Assembly (NCBI GenBank): GCA_902578265.1
Contig: CACHCA010000003.1
Span: 87,210-151,209 of the forward strand
DNA: 64,000 nt
Reading direction: 5' to 3'
From: an uncultured Pelagibacteraceae bacterium
Lineage (GTDB): Bacteria; Pseudomonadota; Alphaproteobacteria; Pelagibacterales; Pelagibacteraceae
The translations under genes and the position numbers were made by a program. Numbering within the stretch: the stretch's first letter is position 1; each line of letters opens with the position of its first letter. A model generated the notes under the pieces. The model did not search any database, had not been told where the DNA came from, and worked only from the letters and a program-made list of their open reading frames with translations. This document shows positions 9,704-18,541 of this stretch, one piece after another.

Positions 9704-11233
9704 ATGAATTTAGTTAAGTCAACAGGGACTTTTGGTTTCTATACTATTATTAGCAGATTACTTGGATATTTGAGAGATGTTTTGATAGCAATTTTTCTTG
9801 GAACAAGTCTTTTGGCTGATGCTTTTTTTGTAGCATTTAGAATACCTAACACTTTTAGAAGACTTTTTGCTGAGGGAACTTTTAACTCAGCTTTTGTACC
9901 AAGCTACACTTCTGAATTAGTTAAAAATAAATCTAGATCAAATAAATTTGCCAATGATGTTTTTAATTTATTATTTTTAGCTTTATTTTTTTTAGTCCTC
10001 TTAATTGAAATTTTCATGCCAATTTTTGTGGGACTAATAGCTCCAGGGTTTATTGAAGATACTAAAAAATTTGAATTAGCAACTACTTTAACAAGAATTA
10101 CTTTCCCCTTTTTAATGTTTGTAAGTCTATCTTCCTTTTTTGGTGCAATTTTAAACTCGCATAATAAATTTGCTGCTGCTTCGGCAGCGCCCATTATTTT
10201 AAATATAGTTTTAATTACTATTTTATTTTTTGGAAAATATTTAGGTGATGAATTAATTTACTATCTTTCATGTGGGATATCTATCGCAGGATTACTACAA
10301 TTAATTTTTTTATACAGGTTTGTGAAAAAATATTACGCCTTAGATTTTGATTTTAGATTTAAAATTACCAATAAAGTAAAATTTTTTTTTAAGAAATTAT
10401 TACCAAGTATTTTTTCCTCAGGAGTTACTCAAATAAATATTTTAGTTGGAACAATTATAGCTTCATTCCAGGCAAGTGCTGTATCATACCTGTATTATGC
10501 AGATAGGATATACCAAATTAATTTGGCCATAGCCGGAATTGCAATTGGAGTTGTTGTCCTACCTCAGCTCTCAAAACATGTTCATCAAAAAAAAAAGAAG
10601 AAAATATCATTAATTCAAAATAAAGCATTGGAGCTAAGTATGTTTTTAAGTATACCTGCCTCAGTAGCATTAGTTATAGGATCTGAGCAAATTATTTCAG
10701 CTCTATTTGGATATGGTTCTTTTACAGATAAATCAGTTTTAAATTCCTCTAACGCTCTATATTATTTTGGCTTAGGTCTCCCAGCATTTGCATTAATAAA
10801 AGTTTTTTCGACATTTTTTTTTGCAAATCATGATACTAAAACTCCGTTTTATATTTCCTTAGTTTCTGTTTTGCTAAATATTTTGATAAGTGTTTATTTC
10901 TTTAAAGATATTGGTTTTATAATTATTCCTATAGCAACGACAATATCCTCATGGTTTAATTCATTAATATTATTTATTTATTTAAAAAATAATAATTTAT
11001 TTGAATTTAACGAAACATTTTTTAAACAATTTGTTAAGATAATTTTTGCATCAATTATGATGGGTATTTTCTTTAAATACCTGACCTTAATATTTGAAAA
11101 TCAATTAAGTTATAGCTATTTATTCAAGTCAGCTTATTTATTTTTATGTGTTTTACTTACAATAATTTTTTATTTTGCACTGTCATATTTTATCAAAGCT
11201 TTTAATTATCAAGATATTAAATTAAAGTATTAG
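9704..11233 (+). CDS. murJ: Lipid II flippase MurJ
   Basis: Polytopic inner-membrane protein of 509 aa, dominated by hydrophobic helices as expected for the 14-helix MurJ/MVF fold. It flips lipid-linked peptidoglycan precursor to the periplasmic face. The N-terminus has the typical GTFGFYTIISRLLGYLRDV followed by ADAFFVAFRIPNTFRRLFAEG, which holds the conserved Arg/Glu residues of the central cavity. trpS starts 4 bp after its stop, so the two are probably one transcript; murJ-trpS is a common alphaproteobacterial pair. Confidence 0.95.
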   Translation: MNLVKSTGTFGFYTIISRLLGYLRDVLIAIFLGTSLLADAFFVAFRIPNTFRRLFAEGTFNSAFVPSYTSELVKNKSRSNKFANDVFNLLFLALFFLVLLIEIFMPIFVGLIAPGFIEDTKKFELATTLTRITFPFLMFVSLSSFFGAILNSHNKFAAASAAPIILNIVLITILFFGKYLGDELIYYLSCGISIAGLLQLIFLYRFVKKYYALDFDFRFKITNKVKFFFKKLLPSIFSSGVTQINILVGTIIASFQASAVSYLYYADRIYQINLAIAGIAIGVVVLPQLSKHVHQKKKKKISLIQNKALELSMFLSIPASVALVIGSEQIISALFGYGSFTDKSVLNSSNALYYFGLGLPAFALIKVFSTFFFANHDTKTPFYISLVSVLLNILISVYFFKDIGFIIIPIATTISSWFNSLILFIYLKNNNLFEFNETFFKQFVKIIFASIMMGIFFKYLTLIFENQLSYSYLFKSAYLFLCVLLTIIFYFALSYFIKAFNYQDIKLKY

Positions 11234-11236
11234 AAT

Positions 11237-12238
11237 ATGAAAAAAAAAATTTTCTCTGGTGTACAACCTACTGGAAATCTTCATTTAGGAAATTATTTAG
11301 GAGCTTTAAAAAATTTTGTTGATTTGAATAACGATACTCAAAATAAGTGTATCTTTTGTGTAGTTGATCTTCATGCAATAACTGTAAGTCAAAATCCAAT
11401 AGATCTAAAATCAAATATACATGAGACAGTAGCTACATTTATTGCTAGTGGAATAGATCCAAAAAAAAGTATTATTTTTAATCAATCTCAAGTGAGTGCT
11501 CACACAGAGGCAGCGTGGATTTTAAGCTGTGTTGCTAGAATGGGATGGTTAAATAGGATGACCCAATTTAAAGAAAAAGCTGGTAAGGATAAAGAAAAGG
11601 CAAGCATCGGCCTATATTCCTATCCTGTCTTAATGGCAGCTGACATTTTATTATATGACTCAACTCATGTTCCAGTTGGAGATGATCAAAAACAACATTT
11701 GGAGTTATGTCGAGATATTGCACAAAAATTTAACAATGATTATAAAATTGAAAATTTTTTTATAGTCCCTGAACCTTTAATTAAAAAAGAATTTTCTAGA
11801 ATTATGAGTCTAAAGGATGGTCTAAAAAAGATGAGTAAATCGGAAGTATCAGATTTGAGTAGGATTAATTTAACAGATAATAAGGATCAAATAATTAACA
11901 AAATCAAAAAAGCGAAAACTGACACTTTACCTTTACCTTCCACAATTGAAGAATTAGAAAAAAGACCTGAGGTTGAAAATTTACTTGGTATTTACTCAAG
12001 TTTGAAGAATAATACTTTACAAAAATCAATTGATGAATTTGCTGGAAAAAATTTTTCAGAGTTTAAAGAAAAATTATCAGATGTGGTTGTTGACGAAATC
12101 AACCCAATTTCATTAAGAATTAAAGAGTTATTGGATGACAAAGTTTTTTTGGAAAAAATACTTAAAGACGGATATGAGAAAGCCAATGAGATTGCTTCTA
12201 AAAAAATTAAAAAAATTCACGAAATTGTAGGTTTTTGA
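11237..12238 (+). CDS. trpS: Tryptophanyl-tRNA synthetase
   Basis: Class I aminoacyl-tRNA synthetase charging tRNA-Trp. The 333 aa is standard. Visible motifs: FSGVQPTGNLHLGNYLGA, containing the HIGH-type signature (HLGN); AADILLYDS; VPVGDDQKQHLELCRDIA; and the KMSKS loop, KKMSKSE, near residue 200. It starts 4 bp after murJ. A separate transcription unit probably starts at the NifU-type gene 52 bp downstream. Confidence 0.97.
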   Translation: MKKKIFSGVQPTGNLHLGNYLGALKNFVDLNNDTQNKCIFCVVDLHAITVSQNPIDLKSNIHETVATFIASGIDPKKSIIFNQSQVSAHTEAAWILSCVARMGWLNRMTQFKEKAGKDKEKASIGLYSYPVLMAADILLYDSTHVPVGDDQKQHLELCRDIAQKFNNDYKIENFFIVPEPLIKKEFSRIMSLKDGLKKMSKSEVSDLSRINLTDNKDQIINKIKKAKTDTLPLPSTIEELEKRPEVENLLGIYSSLKNNTLQKSIDEFAGKNFSEFKEKLSDVVVDEINPISLRIKELLDDKVFLEKILKDGYEKANEIASKKIKKIHEIVGF

Positions 12239-12290
12239 GGGTTTTTCATAAAGCAGTACCATTTTTTTAAATATTGCTTATATATAATTT

Positions 12291-12830
12291 ATGTTCGTTC
12301 AAACTGAGATAACACCAAATCCTAATTCCTTAAAATTCATACCAGGTAAGGTTGTTTCTAGCGCAGGATCATTTGAAGTAACTAAAAATGACGAAGTAAA
12401 TAATGAACTAATTAGAAATATTCTTTCAGTGAATGGTGTTGAGGGAATTTTTTTAAGTAAAGATTTCATTTCAGTCAATAAATATGATGAAACTTCTTGG
12501 GATGACATTAAGCATATTGTGATTTCTCATATTAATGAATTTTATGCATCAGGAAAAGAATTTGTCATTAATAACGATTTAACTGAACAAAATGAAAGCT
12601 TTGATGAGATTGAGAAACGAATAATACAATTACTCGAGGATAAAATTCGTCCAGCAATAGCAAGAGATGGTGGAGATATTAAATTTAAAGAGTTTAAAGA
12701 TGGAGTAGTTAAAGTGCAATTACAAGGGAGCTGTTCAGGCTGTCCTAGTTCTACAATGACTCTAAAACAAGGTGTTCAAAATCTTTTATGTCATTATTTA
12801 CCAGAAGTAAAAAGAGTCGAGGCTATTTAA
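12291..12830 (+). CDS. NfuA-type Fe-S cluster carrier (NifU C-terminal domain protein)
   Basis: 179 aa with two domains: an N-terminal Nfu_N domain (about 1-90, beginning FVQTEITPNPNSLKFIPG, as in mitochondrial NFU1) and a C-terminal NifU-like domain (about 100-175) with the cluster-binding CxxC in GSCSGCPSS. It receives and passes on [4Fe-4S] clusters, with lipoyl synthase and other Fe-S enzymes as likely clients. The architecture is the alphaproteobacterial/mitochondrial NFU1 type, not the E. coli NfuA type. The next gene starts 3 bp downstream. Confidence 0.93.
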   Translation: MFVQTEITPNPNSLKFIPGKVVSSAGSFEVTKNDEVNNELIRNILSVNGVEGIFLSKDFISVNKYDETSWDDIKHIVISHINEFYASGKEFVINNDLTEQNESFDEIEKRIIQLLEDKIRPAIARDGGDIKFKEFKDGVVKVQLQGSCSGCPSSTMTLKQGVQNLLCHYLPEVKRVEAI

Positions 12831-12833
12831 TAA

Positions 12834-13916
12834 ATGAAAAGAATCTTCAAAAAAAATAAAATAAAACCATTTAAAGTTTTCGATGAAAATAATCTAAGTT
12901 CACTTCCAAGAATTATTCTGAGTAGTATACTTGTTATCTTATTTTTTTATTCTTTGCCAATTGTCATTAATTTTACCAGTGATAAAATTGAAAGTTCTGC
13001 TGGGATTCAAAATAATTCAAAAGCAATACTTGCATACACTCTTAATAAAAAATCCTCGAATTCTTTGAATTCTAAAACACTTAGTGAGGATGATTTGCTA
13101 ATCGATATTTATAGTTTAAATGATCAAGAAACGGATACAGTAAGATTAGATGCTTCAACGATTAAACAGCTTTTTGAGGATACAGATTATAAGCTTGATG
13201 ATGTAAGAAAAAATAAATTAGTTAAGCCTATAGCTTTAACTTTACTACCTGCAGAAATAAAAATGATAGAGAGCGTTAAAAAGAGAAAAGAATTCTTTAT
13301 ACAAATTGTATTACCATTAATTTTAGAAGAAAATAAAAACATCAAATTAGATAGAAAGAGATTATTTAGCATAATTAATAAAAGTAATAACACAAAATCT
13401 GAGAAACAATGGTTAGAAAAAAAATATAAACAATACGGTATACCCTCTAGAGATTTATCAAGTTTAAAAAGAAGAATGGATATAGTTCCAGTTTCATTGG
13501 CACTTGCTCAAGCTGCTAAAGAAACGGGATGGGGAACTTCAAGATTTGCGCAACAAGGAAATGCTTTATTTGGACAATGGACTTGGTCAGGAGAAGGATT
13601 AAAACCTAAAGATGCCGAGAAAAATGAAGGTCATAAAGTAATGAAATTTAATGTTTTACAAGCGTCTGTAAGAGCTTATCAAAGAAATATAAACACTCAT
13701 TCAAGTTACGAGGATTTTAGATTAGCTAGAGCTAAATTGAGAGATTTAGACAAACCATTAGACAGCATAATTCTATCTGAATATTTAGATAAATATGCAG
13801 AGACTGGAAGCGAGTATGTAAAAGTTTTACAGAAAATTATCCAACAAAATAATTTGAGGGATTTTGATGATGCAAAATTATTGCCTTCAAGCATATCACT
13901 AGAGAGTTTAATTTAA
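12834..13916 (+). CDS. Bax-like glucosaminidase-domain protein
   Basis: 360 aa. One hydrophobic anchor near residues 25-45 (RIILSSILVILFFYSLPIVI) places the rest in the periplasm. The C-terminal third carries a glucosaminidase-type domain with the Bax signature AAKETGWGTSRFAQQGNALFGQWTW; the Glu in AAKETGWG is the likely catalytic acid. It probably cleaves the N-acetylglucosaminyl bond in peptidoglycan. It follows the NfuA-type gene by 3 bp, so they are likely co-transcribed, although the functions are unrelated. The middle region (about 60-190) is not recognisable. Confidence 0.85.
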   Translation: MKRIFKKNKIKPFKVFDENNLSSLPRIILSSILVILFFYSLPIVINFTSDKIESSAGIQNNSKAILAYTLNKKSSNSLNSKTLSEDDLLIDIYSLNDQETDTVRLDASTIKQLFEDTDYKLDDVRKNKLVKPIALTLLPAEIKMIESVKKRKEFFIQIVLPLILEENKNIKLDRKRLFSIINKSNNTKSEKQWLEKKYKQYGIPSRDLSSLKRRMDIVPVSLALAQAAKETGWGTSRFAQQGNALFGQWTWSGEGLKPKDAEKNEGHKVMKFNVLQASVRAYQRNINTHSSYEDFRLARAKLRDLDKPLDSIILSEYLDKYAETGSEYVKVLQKIIQQNNLRDFDDAKLLPSSISLESLI

Positions 13917-13920
13917 GATA

Positions 13921-14976
13921 CTAATCAACAATAAATTGAGTTCCAAACCATCTCCATTTACCATTGTCATTTAAAGAACAATTGACTCGGCCTCTTCTAG
14001 GTAAAAATGGCTCTCTAAATTTTATTGTAAGTTCTTTACCAACAAGTTTAATATTTGATTTCATCCACTTATCTCCTTCATTTGAATAGCAATTAATATT
14101 TTCAATATTTTTTTGATCATCAAAAAATTTAACTTTAAATTTTGGTGGATTATTACCTTTTGATAATTTTTTTTCATCAGGTTCTAAGCTTTTAAATTCA
14201 AGTGGATAATAGTTAATTATTGATTTAAATCTTTTAATTTTTCCGTATTTTTCATTAATTGGAAACCTCGGAAGTTCAAATTTATTTTTATTTATGTCAA
14301 TAATTCCTGAATGTTGTCCAAATGCAATTTTGAAATTTTGAGATATATAATCTCTCATAAATCCTGAATATTCTCCAAATGGATAAGAAAATAAAGTCGG
14401 CACATAACCTAATTTTTCCTTAAAAATTAGATTTGATGTTTTTATGTCATCTAAAAAAACTTCCTCTGATTTTTCAATTAAATAATCATGAGAGTGTGAG
14501 TGATGTCCAATAACTCCAAATTCACTTCGCTCAATTTCTCTAATTTGATCCCAGTTCATGTAACCATTGTTACCAACAGGTTCAGTAGATACAAATAATA
14601 CAAATGGAATTTGATTTTGCTTTAAGTAAGGCCAAGCATTATCATAAAAGGATTGAAATGCATCATCAACAGTAAGAAGAATTTTTTTTTCTTTTTTTGG
14701 AACATCAAACTCATCTATAAAATCTTTTGGATGATAGAAGGTTAATTTGGCATCTAAAATAAGTTCAATATGTTCCTTGAAAATATCCATTGATATATTT
14801 GTTGATGGATACTTAAATTCATTAAATCGGTGGTACATAATAGATAGTACACCCTCATCATTAGAAAAATATCTATCATTATTTTCTTGTGCGTTTGAGT
14901 CAAAAGTCAATATAATTAAAAAAATGAATAAATTGATTATAGATGCTGTAAAGGATAATATTTTTTTTATGATCAT
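13921..14976 (-). CDS. Polysaccharide deacetylase family protein
   Basis: 351 aa, exported: Lys-rich start, hydrophobic core (ASIINLFIFLIILTF) and likely cleavage after DSNA. The NodB-type fold is shown by SIMYHRF, the metal Asp pair in LLTVDDAFQSFYD (motif 1), the metal His pair in IGHHSHSHDYL (motif 2) and FSYPFGEYS (motif 3). A beta-rich C-terminal region (about 260-351) has no clear family. It probably removes N-acetyl groups from an envelope polysaccharide; the substrate is unknown. If the ATG at 14976 is right, its first 53 bp overlap the divergent tsaB gene, an unusual head-to-head overlap. Confidence 0.85.
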   Translation of the reverse strand: MIIKKILSFTASIINLFIFLIILTFDSNAQENNDRYFSNDEGVLSIMYHRFNEFKYPSTNISMDIFKEHIELILDAKLTFYHPKDFIDEFDVPKKEKKILLTVDDAFQSFYDNAWPYLKQNQIPFVLFVSTEPVGNNGYMNWDQIREIERSEFGVIGHHSHSHDYLIEKSEEVFLDDIKTSNLIFKEKLGYVPTLFSYPFGEYSGFMRDYISQNFKIAFGQHSGIIDINKNKFELPRFPINEKYGKIKRFKSIINYYPLEFKSLEPDEKKLSKGNNPPKFKVKFFDDQKNIENINCYSNEGDKWMKSNIKLVGKELTIKFREPFLPRRGRVNCSLNDNGKWRWFGTQFIVD

Positions 14977-15310
14977 TAATGATAATAATACATATAGTGT
15001 TACTCATGAAAATAGCAAAAATAATTATGAAAAACTGATTGTTTTACTAATTGATTTTTTAAAAAATAATAATTTAAAGATTAGTGACATCGGATCAATT
15101 TATATAAATAGAGGTCCTGGTAGCTTTGCAGGTATTCGAAATTCTTTATCAACAATTAAAGCAATTCATATGATTAAAAAAATTGATTATTATTGCTTTA
15201 GTTTTAAGGACTTTGAGAATGAAATTGATATTAAATATGAGAATATACCGCATCTTTGCAGTAAATTTAATATTAAAAAAAATTTGATTAATCCTTATTA
15301 TATAAGTTAA
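14924..15310 (+). CDS. tsaB: tRNA threonylcarbamoyladenosine biosynthesis protein TsaB (short form)
   Basis: Partner of TsaD in making t6A37 in ANN-decoding tRNAs. I take the ATG at 14924 (128 aa, MNKLIIDAVKDN) because TsaB proteins start with a short beta strand and Asp at this point; a longer frame back to 14747 lies wholly antisense to the deacetylase. The conserved NRGPGSFAGIRNSL segment, equivalent to GPGSFTGLR in E. coli TsaB, is present. The protein is only about half of E. coli TsaB (231 aa) and keeps mainly the N-terminal ASKHA domain. It is followed directly by fur; the usual rimI between them is absent. Confidence 0.85.
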   Translation: MNKLIIDAVKDNIFFMIINDNNTYSVTHENSKNNYEKLIVLLIDFLKNNNLKISDIGSIYINRGPGSFAGIRNSLSTIKAIHMIKKIDYYCFSFKDFENEIDIKYENIPHLCSKFNIKKNLINPYYIS

Positions 15311-15318
15311 AATTAGGC

Positions 15319-15759
15319 ATGTCGGATACAGCAGATACAATTGAACAAAAGTGTTTAGCTAAAGGTGTTAAACTCACAGAACAGAGAAAAATTATCGCAA
15401 AAATAATTTCGGAGTCAAAATCTGAATATGGAGAGTCAGATCACCCGGATGTAGATGAGCTTTATAACCGTGTGTCGAAAGTTGACCCAAAAATTAGTAT
15501 AGCCACAGTTTACAGGACAGTAAAATTATTCGAAGAGGCTGGGATCTTAACAAAACACGATTTTAAAGGTGGAAAGGCAAGATATGAAGCAATGATTGAA
15601 AGTCATCACGATCATTTGATAGATATTAAAACAGGTGAAATTATAGAATTTGTTGATGACGAGATAGAAAAACTTCAAAAAAAAGTTGCAGAAAAATACG
15701 GTTATAAATTAGTAGATCACAAATTGGAATTATATGGGGTTAAAAAAAAGCCTCAATAA
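15319..15759 (+). CDS. fur: Fur family metalloregulator
   Basis: 146 aa. The N-terminal winged helix has KLTEQRKIIAKII and the recognition helix ISIATVYRTVKLF. The dimerisation domain has the metal ligands of SHHDHLIDIKTGEIIEF and DEIEKLQ. The C-terminal CxxC zinc site of E. coli Fur is missing, as in many alphaproteobacterial Fur/Mur proteins. It sits between tsaB and miaB, the conserved alphaproteobacterial location of fur. The metal may be iron or manganese (Mur-like); sequence alone does not decide. It is a candidate reader of the two Fur-box-like sites at 34187-34231. Confidence 0.92.
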   Translation: MSDTADTIEQKCLAKGVKLTEQRKIIAKIISESKSEYGESDHPDVDELYNRVSKVDPKISIATVYRTVKLFEEAGILTKHDFKGGKARYEAMIESHHDHLIDIKTGEIIEFVDDEIEKLQKKVAEKYGYKLVDHKLELYGVKKKPQ

Positions 15760-17088
15760 ATGAGTCAAAAAATTTTCATCAAAACTTTTGGGTGTCAAAT
15801 GAATGAGTATGACTCGAATAGAATATTAGACACTGTTAAAAAAATTGGTTATGAAAAGACAGAAAAATACGAGGATGCTAATTGTTATTTATTAAACACA
15901 TGTCACATAAGGGATAAAGCTAAAGAAAAAGTTTATTCTGAGGTAGGCAGAGTAAAAAAAATCTTTAGATATAAAAAAAAGCCATTAGTTATTATTGCAG
16001 GTTGTGTTGCTCAAGCAGAAAATCAAGAGATGCTAAAAAGAGAGCCTTTCATTGATTTGGTAATAGGTCCTCAAGCTTACCATAAAATTAATGATACAAT
16101 TTTAAATTACGTTGAAAAAAAAAGAAAACTTGAAGAAACAGAGTTTGATGCTGTTACAAAATTTGAATATTTGAGTAAAATAAAAACTAAAGTAGATAAA
16201 GTTTCATCTTTTTTAACAATTCAAGAAGGCTGTGATAAGTTTTGTCATTTTTGTGTAGTTCCTTTCACTAGAGGACCAGAGTACTCAAGACCACCTAGTC
16301 AAATTTTGGATGAAGCAAAATATTTAGCGGACAATGGTGTAAGAGAAATAACTTTGTTAGGTCAAAATGTTAATGCTTACGAAAGTAATGGTTTTCGCTT
16401 ATCAGATTTAATTTTAAGTATTGAAAAATTAAGTGATATTAAAAGAATAAGATACACAACATCTCATCCAAAAGATATGACTAATGACCTAATTGAAGTT
16501 TATAAGTGTTCTAATAAACTTATGCCACTTGTACATTTACCAGTGCAAAGTGGATCAAATAAAATATTAAAATTAATGAATAGAAATCATTCTATTGAGA
16601 ATTACCTCGAAACATTTAATCAACTTAAAGAAATTAATTCAAAAATAGAATTTTCAAGCGATTTTATAATAGCTTACCCTGGGGAAGAAAATCAGGATTT
16701 TGAGGATACTTTAAATTTAATTAAAAAAGTAAAGTTTATAAATTCTTATTCATATATTTTTAGCCCTAGACCTGGAACCGTATCTGAAAATTTAAATTTA
16801 ATTGATAAAAAAACTTCATTTGAAAGATTAGAAATAATTCAAAATGAGTTGTTCGAAAATCAGATCCAAAAGAACAAGTCTTTAGAGAACAGCATTGTGG
16901 AAGTGTTAGTTGAAAATTTCACAGAAGATAAAACTAAAACATTTGGAAGATCTAAGCACATGACATCGGTAATCTTTGATGGTAAGAAAAGTGACATTGG
17001 AAAAATTGTGCAAGTAAAAATTAGTAAAAGTAATAGAAGTACTTTATTTGGTGAAATTTTAGATAATTCTAATCAGAAAGTTGCATAA
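15760..17088 (+). CDS. miaB: tRNA-2-methylthio-N6-dimethylallyladenosine synthase MiaB
   Basis: Radical-SAM methylthiotransferase that adds ms2 to i6A37 of tRNAs. The 442 aa has the N-terminal UPF0004 domain with three cluster Cys (FGCQMNEYDS, NTCHIRDKA, AGCVAQ), the radical SAM triad CDKFCHFC near residue 160, and a C-terminal TRAM domain (about 375-440). Its start codon follows the fur stop with no gap and phoH begins 2 bp after its stop, so it is part of one operon. Confidence 0.97.
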   Translation: MSQKIFIKTFGCQMNEYDSNRILDTVKKIGYEKTEKYEDANCYLLNTCHIRDKAKEKVYSEVGRVKKIFRYKKKPLVIIAGCVAQAENQEMLKREPFIDLVIGPQAYHKINDTILNYVEKKRKLEETEFDAVTKFEYLSKIKTKVDKVSSFLTIQEGCDKFCHFCVVPFTRGPEYSRPPSQILDEAKYLADNGVREITLLGQNVNAYESNGFRLSDLILSIEKLSDIKRIRYTTSHPKDMTNDLIEVYKCSNKLMPLVHLPVQSGSNKILKLMNRNHSIENYLETFNQLKEINSKIEFSSDFIIAYPGEENQDFEDTLNLIKKVKFINSYSYIFSPRPGTVSENLNLIDKKTSFERLEIIQNELFENQIQKNKSLENSIVEVLVENFTEDKTKTFGRSKHMTSVIFDGKKSDIGKIVQVKISKSNRSTLFGEILDNSNQKVA

Positions 17089-17090
17089 AT

Positions 17091-18086
17091 TTGAGCGGAA
17101 TAACAAAAAAAAATATTGATCAGGCAATAAAGTTTGTTTACTCGGACAATTACTCTTTAAGTGTAATATTCCATGATAACGATTTGTTAATGGGTGTTGT
17201 TGGTGAATTTAATAAAAATTTACAGGAACTTGAAAAAATCACCAAATGCAGTTTATATTCAAGGGGAAATTCTATTCTTATAAAATCAGATCCAGAAACA
17301 AATGAAAAGGTAAAGAATGCGATTCAATTTTTAGTTAACCAATTTATTAATAATGGAAATATCGAAAATAAAGATATACTTTCTTCGGTAGACAAATTTA
17401 TGATTAATGAAAAGATAAAAAATAATAATGTAACTGATATAATCAAAACTCCTAAAAAATCTATAATTCCTAGATCTGAAAAACAAAAGAATTATGTCAG
17501 AGCTCTAAGACAAAGTGATATTGTAATTTCTGCTGGACCAGCAGGAACAGGTAAAACGTTTTTGGCTGTTGCTGTTGGTTTGACTATGCTTTTGGAGAAA
17601 AAAATTGAAAGAATAATTTTATCAAGACCTGCTGTTGAAGCTGGAGAGCGTTTAGGATTCTTACCAGGTGATATGAAAGAGAAAGTAGACCCTTATTTGA
17701 GACCGTTATATGACTCTTTATACGACCTTTTTGATTTCGAAAAAATCCAAAGAATGATTGAAATTGGAGATATAGAAATAGCACCATTAGCTTTTATGAG
17801 AGGTCGAACTCTTAAGAATTCCTTTGCAATTTTAGATGAAGCACAAAATGCAACAGATACTCAGATCAAAATGTTTCTTACTCGTATTGGTGAAAATTCA
17901 AAAATTGTAGTTAATGGAGATCCAACTCAAATTGATCTACCTAACAAAAATATGTCTGGATTGGTTAGATCAAAAGAATTACTTGGGCATTTAAAAGAAA
18001 TATCAATTATTGATTTTGATCACTCAGATGTTGTTAGACATCCGCTTGTATCAAAAATAGTAAAAGCATATTCAAGTAATGATTAA
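17091..18086 (+). CDS. ybeZ: PhoH-like ATPase (YbeZ)
   Basis: 331 aa PhoH family NTPase, typically encoded with ybeY and thought to act in ribosome/RNA quality control. The Walker A motif is GPAGTGKTFLAV (about residues 151-162) and Walker B is AILDEAQNAT; the sensor-like VVNGDPTQIDLP follows. The start is a TTG at 17091; the first internal Met is 35 residues in, after conserved N-terminal sequence, so the TTG start is preferred. The last 8 bp overlap ybeY, which supports coupled translation. Confidence 0.95.
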   Translation: MSGITKKNIDQAIKFVYSDNYSLSVIFHDNDLLMGVVGEFNKNLQELEKITKCSLYSRGNSILIKSDPETNEKVKNAIQFLVNQFINNGNIENKDILSSVDKFMINEKIKNNNVTDIIKTPKKSIIPRSEKQKNYVRALRQSDIVISAGPAGTGKTFLAVAVGLTMLLEKKIERIILSRPAVEAGERLGFLPGDMKEKVDPYLRPLYDSLYDLFDFEKIQRMIEIGDIEIAPLAFMRGRTLKNSFAILDEAQNATDTQIKMFLTRIGENSKIVVNGDPTQIDLPNKNMSGLVRSKELLGHLKEISIIDFDHSDVVRHPLVSKIVKAYSSND

Positions 18087-18540
18087 ACTTAGTGTCTTCT
18101 CTGAAGACAAGGCTTGGTCAAAAAGACTTATAAATTCAGAAAATTTTTTTAAAAAAATATGCAATGCTTTTCCAAAGAAATATAAATTTTCAAACAAAAA
18201 AGTTTCATTAAGCCTATTACTTTCTAATAATAAAAATATTAAAAGATTAAACAAAAATTTTAGGAATATAAATAAATCTACTGATATTTTATCTTTTCCA
18301 TTTAATAAAAAAATTAAGATTTCAAAAAATACTTATTTGGGGGACATTATAATTAGTTATAATTATTTAGATAAGCCGAAATCTCAAGATTTAGGGTCAT
18401 TTAAACAAAAAACTATTAAAATATTTATTCATGGTTTTCTTCATCTTTTAGGGTTTGATCATATAAAAAATAAAGATTATTTTAAAATGTTAAGAGAAGA
18501 AAATTTTATATATAAACATGTAAAATCAAAAATGAATTAA
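18079..18540 (+). CDS. ybeY: Endoribonuclease YbeY (16S rRNA maturation factor)
   Basis: 153 aa metalloprotein of the UPF0054 family. The zinc motif H-x3-H-x5-H is complete in HGFLHLLGFDH, and the upstream conserved STDILSFPF and LGDIIIS segments are present. It acts in 16S rRNA 3' end maturation and 70S quality control. It overlaps phoH by 8 bp and is followed 1 bp later by lnt. The ybeX/corC gene normally between ybeY and lnt is not here. Confidence 0.95.
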   Translation: MIKLSVFSEDKAWSKRLINSENFFKKICNAFPKKYKFSNKKVSLSLLLSNNKNIKRLNKNFRNINKSTDILSFPFNKKIKISKNTYLGDIIISYNYLDKPKSQDLGSFKQKTIKIFIHGFLHLLGFDHIKNKDYFKMLREENFIYKHVKSKMN

Positions 18541-18541
18541 T

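Noticed and set aside
14747..14923. N-terminal extension of tsaB upstream of the ATG at 14924
   Set aside because: It is antisense to the conserved deacetylase region and does not resemble TsaB N-termini, which begin at the chosen Met.
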